From the NCBI GenBank assembly GCA_030248135.1, contig JASANC010001387.1:37700-101699 (forward strand): a stretch of DNA of 64,000 nt, read 5' to 3'. Below are positions 59,111 through 64,000 of this stretch, in pieces. Origin of the DNA: Theristus sp. LFF4_11 (lineage: Eukaryota > Nematoda > Chromadorea > Monhysterida > Xyalidae). Each line of letters begins with the position of its first letter. The first letter of the stretch is position 1. The translations under genes were made by a program, and so were the position numbers. Under the pieces are notes generated by a model. It was not told the DNA's origin. It was given only the letters and a program-made list of their open reading frames with translations, and made no database searches.

Positions 59111-60305
59111 TACATAAGGTATAATATTTGCGCAAATATAAGAAAAAATCTTTTTTGCGGCCGAAAAAGTTTCGCACGCCACATCAAGCACACTTTTGAG
59201 TGCAGCCAGCTGATTGGCCGCTTTTTTATTTAGAGCGCACTGATCGTGCTCGTGGATGCAACAAAAAACCAAATATAAGAAAACTCGCTCCCAGAAATGC
59301 ACTCAAATCTGTAATAGATTTCGAAGTCTGAAAACCAAAGTCTTTCAGGTGATTTCACAAAACCTTTCATGAACTAAACAAACAAACAAACAAACTACAA
59401 AAATAGTTTTTGTCTACACTCCAGTAAAAAAACATAATGATTTTTTTCAGCACCAGACAGATACAGCTTAAAATTTCACGCCACGAGCATTTTAGCGAGG
59501 CAAAAGTCTTGAAAAAGTGAAAACCAGAGAATGCTGCAGTGAATTACAGAAAACGTGCGAAAATTGGGCGTGTGTGCGTGCACACAAGCGAAGTAAAAAA
59601 AATAGTTGCAAAAATGTAAATGCGTGTGATTATTCAGACATTTTTTCTCTGCAGCCCAGATAAAAACGTGAATACTCCACGTGCGGTCCAGAAATAAAAT
59701 ATCCAGATTTTGAGTTTCTAAAACACTCAGAAAAAGCTAGTTAAACAATTCTGTCTGTGTATCGCTTAGAAATTGAATGAAGGATATTTTTTAAAACCAA
59801 TAATGGTGCACAAAGGTCGTTGTTCCGTGCAACCTTGTAAGCGAAGAAAAGTTTTTACAAAATTTTTTTGTCGGTTTTTGCGGGCATTCAAACAACGCGT
59901 CATATGTCAAAGTTTTCGTTTTTTTCTCTTGTCTCACTGTCTGGAGAAACAGCTGGGGTGGGTGTGTGTCATCAAGAAAACACGACACGTGCGACGGACA
60001 AATGTGAATTTATAAATTAAAAATAATATTGGTTGATTTCAGTGTGCGTCTTCAACGTGTGGGCAGGTGATTTTTTTGTTTGTTACTTTTTTTACAATGG
60101 TGACCTTGCGTTTGCGAATGAAAACGCAAACAACCCTTGGAGTCGTGTTGGTGGTATTTTTTGACTGCTGCCGTATTTCAATCGATTCTCGATAAATGGT
60201 TGACTCTCACTTTGCTTTCATGCTTTTATTATTCCTGTAAATAGAGAGATTCAAATCTGTATACAGCACAAAAAAGCAAAAAAAAACTTTTGTCTTTAAC
60301 AAAAT
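59111..60305. repeat. Downstream flank of copy A
   Basis: It is a direct near-match of about 49,030-50,241, but with a cluster of one- and two-base losses between about 59,460 and 60,020 close to the G tract. No gene seen. Confidence 0.6.
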
Positions 60306-63300
60306 TCACGAAATCGATCTTCTAAAACGGTCTCTGGTCAACTGGGCGTGATTATCAATAGACGTTTCAATTTCCCTACGATTTTCAGTTTTCACATTCG
60401 ACCTATTGGCCGTTTCGTCAACGTCCTGAAAACATGTAAGCATTTCTTGAAACGATAAATTCCACTGAAAAATGTCAGTTTTTAGCTTTGCCGGCTGCGC
60501 GGACTGACATATCGCGACGTTTGCTGCATAGTTTTTAAGGGGCATTCATGAACCAGTATTTAGTGACCACGTAGCTGTATAGCTACGAGTCACTGCTTCA
60601 TGAATGCCGCTTCAGGTTTCGCGGCAAAAGCAAAAAAGACCACACAACCATGCATTGGCGGGCGACAATTTTATTCAAATCGTATTTTTTATGAAAGTTT
60701 CTTCTCTTATAAAAAGTTTTTTGTTTCGTTGCGTTTTTCGATGTGTTTTTTGGCAGAGAGTGAGTTTGCAACAAAATGCAACCAAAACCAACCATCAAGT
60801 CGCTGTATTTTGTCTCCACTTGCAGCAGATAGGTGCAAACGATGCCCAACATGGTCAGGATTGCTAAAAACACCGGAGGCAGATAGAACCACACGTCCAT
60901 TCCCACCTGCGAATAATGTGAGAAAACGAGTCGAACAGGAACAAAACTGTTTTCTTTTGGCTGCTATAGAGTTTTTCTAAACCAAAAAACTACAATTATT
61001 GAATTCAATGAGTGCAAGTTTGAGTGTGTTTTGCATACAAGTACCTGAACAACGAATGGAAGGCCCAAGAGGAATATTCTGCTAACTGCGTTGAACAGTC
61101 CACTTGCTGTGCCACGGATATACGTTGGGTAGACCTGAAGTTCTTTAGTTTTGAACTTCACGACATAGAGTTCCATCTGTTATGAAGTGGACTGCTCGCC
61201 TAAAAATGTCTGCCGACATAAGACTATTATTGACATCATAGTCACCGCTCGTGGCCTGGTGGTAGCGCGTTGGACTACTGTCTGTGCGTTCGGGGGATCG
61301 AGCCCCGCCGAAGGGGTGTATAGGCACTTAATGACAGAGAAAACTCGATGGGCGCCCTACTCAATGGCGTTCTGTACGCTTCTCTGGGTTAGCCCTGGCT
61401 AAAAACATCCCGGTTCGTTTGTTCGTTCGTTCCAACAAACTTGTAAGCCACCAAAGTGCGTGTTCTTTGGTGTTGTATTTACCTTTACGTTTCATTTTTT
61501 CTCTATCGACCGTAAAACGGCAAAGTGTCCGGCGTGTTGGGCAAAATGTTTGGTCCGTCGGGCAAAACAAAATGTGTCACGAACGAGAGCCAGGGTTGCC
61601 CAGCAAAACGTGCTGAACGCCTCTAAGTAGGGCGCATATCGAGTTTTTCGGTCATTTTAGTTTGTTTGCACCCCTCCAGTGGGTCTCGATCCCACGACCA
61701 CCGAGACAAGAGTCACGTTGCCTGACCCCGAATGAAAATTTTACGTCTTCAAGAATTTGGAGTTTCCAGGGCGACATCCATAGGAAAGAACGATTCAGAA
61801 TAAATGTAATTTGTTCATTGTCGCGTTTATTTTGTGTTTGTTGAATTGCAACACAGAAAAATGAAAAAAAAACAGAAACACACGACTGTTGTACCTCCTG
61901 CGTGTACAAAATCGCCACGGAAGTCACTGCCAGAACGCAGCCCCGCGCGACGCCGAAAGCGATGGTGTAAATGAGCCTAAATAAGAAAAAGCCCCAATTT
62001 TCCTTCATCATCCCCAGGAACATACAGTCGAACTCGATAACATATCCAACTAGCTGATTGGTTGATGTATGGATTCTGTGCAAACCAAACGGCACACCTT
62101 CTTCACAGCAATTCATGCACAGAATGCCTGCATCAATCAATCAGCTAGTCGGATATGTGGTAGAGTTCGACTGTGGGTGCAGAGCAGATGCATGATTTCT
62201 GACTGATTCACCCCACTGTGCAATGTTTTGATTTGACTTTTGAGACAGCTTCTTGAAAGATCGCAGCTCAGTATCCGCATGAAACAAAAACTCCTCAGCG
62301 AGATTACTTGAATAAACTGCTTTGCGTCAGAAAAAAACGTTTCCTGCAAATCTTGGACACACGCACGGAGAAATCTTTTGAAATATGAGTACAACGGCGA
62401 TGCAGACCGCGTAGATCAGATACAACGAGATTATCGACCATCGTCGCTGGCATAGGCTGACGGCCGTGACGCTCAGAGAGACGGCACCTGGACAAGGGAC
62501 ATCGCAAAATAACCAACAGTAAATCTTATTAGTATTAGTAATTAGTAAATCTTGTATTACTTTGTACATCTTGTCCATGCACTTCAGTGCTAAATAAAAC
62601 TGAACTGAACTGAACTGAAGTAAAAAAAGTGCTCAGCGGGTGCGAATGGAAGAGTTATGGTGAGGAAGTGGACTTATTTGAGAAAGGATGACTGTTTTTT
62701 TATGTTTTTTTGTAGCTGGAGATAGGCGATGTTTGTATTAGCCAGGGCCAACTCAGAAAGCCGTTAAGTAGGGCACTCGTCCTGTTTTCTCTGTCATAAA
62801 AGGTGCCTATACACCCTTCGGCGGGGCTCGATCCCCTGAACGCACAAACAATAGTCAAACGCACTACCACCAGGCAACGAGGATGACATTCGCTTTGAAA
62901 TAAAACGACCTTATTTGTGACAATGGGAGGCATTCAAAGTGCCTCATATGCAAATCCAAGACTTTTAATCATCACTTTTCAGTCATACCAACAAACTCGC
63001 CAGCCGATGACATCATAATTGACAGATACCCGTTGATGTTGAGCGGATGACAAGTGACAGCAGCGGATAAGTTGAAATTGGATGATGCACTGTTCGGATC
63101 TGGGACGGCGGTTTTTTATTTTTTGTTTTTTTTTATTTTTTGCTTTCAATTTTTGCTGACGGATATGGCAAGTCGCGATCGGTTCTTACAAAATAAACCA
63201 AAAGAGCCGCTCGAATTTTTTTCAGAGTGAAAATAAAAAAGTCCTGTGATCGGAATTGACGTTTGAACCATAATAACGCTGCTAATTTTGAAATAAAAAA

Positions 63301-63902
63301 TTGAAAAAGAAATACCACCCCCACCACTGGAATCTGTTACAATCGACACAAACTGCGAATTCCAAGTGAGTGTTCCCCAATATGTGATGAGCATAACGGG
63401 CCTGGAAAAATCAAAAATAGGCAGCTTCTTTGTGATAAAAAACCGAATACAAAAAAACGTTTTTTTTTCAAAAGTTCTACCAGATTATGGAAAGTAGGAT
63501 CGTTGTGCAACGGTACTGCGCCTTGAAAATATCTTTCATTCGGCCACGTTTTTGAACCTGGAAAAAAAAGAGCTTTGCAGTTTCTTTGTGCTGCCAAACG
63601 ACGTAGAATGTTTCCGAATTTGATTTTTGCCAGTGTGCCAGTGCAATGATTTTTTTTTGATGCAGTTTTAACAACATCACAAGAATACAAGTAGTTGTAC
63701 TGTATAAATAGAACATTAAAAATGTCGACAAAAATATCAAAAATGTGTCCACTGTTCGCACCTGCTGTTTGTATTTGAAGCAAAAGTCGGCGATCTCCGG
63801 TAGAAATTTCTCGTTGTCCAAAGCAGCGTCAGACAAAGTTGAGAACGCTTTCAATTTGCTGCCGCTCACCAAGTGATACCGGGGGCTTTCCGGCACCCAT
63901 AG
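60306..63902 (-). CDS. SLC22-like MFS transporter, C-terminal half, copy A (5' end beyond window)
   Basis: Nine exons: 63762-63902, 63481-63557, 63325-63401, 62989-63099, 62367-62487, 61895-61976, 61045-61134, 60793-60906, 60306-60425. Lengths, phases and the encoded 310 residues match copy C, at an offset of 10,064-10,066 bp. It runs from the PESPRY central loop through TM7-TM12 (YTQEVYPTYIRG, VETK) to a hydrophilic tail. The upstream AATC repeat (63,919-63,976) continues into ordinary sequence, unlike in copy C, so the missing TM1-TM6 exons probably lie to the right of the window. The same SINEs and MITE sit in its introns. This is the more credible of the three copies. Confidence 0.87.
61244..61411 (+). 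repeat. tRNA-derived SINE, copy A
   Basis: Counterpart of 51,178-51,345, with the same boxes. Confidence 0.85.
62025..62173. mobile_element. 149-bp MITE with CAGTCGAACTC ends, copy A
   Basis: Counterpart of 51,960-52,108 in the same intron position. Confidence 0.82.
62732..62891 (-). repeat. tRNA-derived SINE, second site in copy A
   Basis: Counterpart of 52,667-52,826. Confidence 0.82.
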
Positions 63903-63917
63903 CTGAAATTTTTCATG

Positions 63918-63918
<1 letters not shown>

Positions 63919-63949
<31 letters not shown>

Positions 63950-63976
63950 CCAACCAATCAATCAATCAATCAATCA
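63919..63976. repeat. AATC tetranucleotide microsatellite
   Basis: AATC units with one ACCA interruption, just upstream of the PESPRY exon. The shorter version at 53,849-53,880 marks where copy C leaves the shared sequence. Confidence 0.9.
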
Positions 63977-64000
63977 ACCTACCCAAATCAACAGTATCGA

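Noticed and set aside
58632..59302. Glycine-rich or proline-rich protein
   Set aside because: Pure consequence of the G tract; frames are open on several registers.

Overview
The window is invertebrate metazoan nuclear DNA. It is AT-rich, its genes are split by GT-AG introns, and it is crowded with transposon-derived repeats and tRNA-derived SINEs. I cannot fix the phylum from sequence alone. All genes were assembled by hand from splice sites and reading phase.

Region 1 (1-27,700) is a cluster of four copies of a small secreted C-type-lectin-like (CTLD) gene, here numbered 0 to 3. Each has a signal-peptide exon, two CTLD exons and a Pro/Thr-rich tail exon. Copies 0, 1 and 2 lie on the minus strand and copy 3 on the plus strand, so copies 2 and 3 are head to head and form a large inverted repeat. 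Copy 2 is intact (218 residues). Copy 1 has a nonsense codon, copy 3 has a one-base frameshift, and copy 0 runs off the left edge. Introns and flanks are full of insertions: a 20-unit satellite, a Helitron, nested TIR elements, and a MITE with C/G-run arms. Comparing copies gives several paralogous empty sites.

Region 2 (29,754-41,244, minus) is a complete 14-exon gene for a 1,144-residue Patched-related protein of the RND/sterol-sensing-domain family. Its introns and upstream flank carry a Helitron, a hAT-like MITE with a perfect 8-bp duplication, and three copies of the C/G-run MITE. One of these lies about 95 bp from the start codon.

Region 3 (41,800-49,900) is mostly intergenic with no gene I can support.

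Region 4 (49,960-64,000) holds the C-terminal half of an SLC22-like transporter three times in zigzag orientation: minus, plus, minus. The outer two are almost identical and open. The inverted middle one is broken in several exons. The joins are a GC-rich nonsense stretch ending in a G run, and a 340-bp tract that is nearly all G. This looks more like an assembly or amplification fold-back than real gene triplication.
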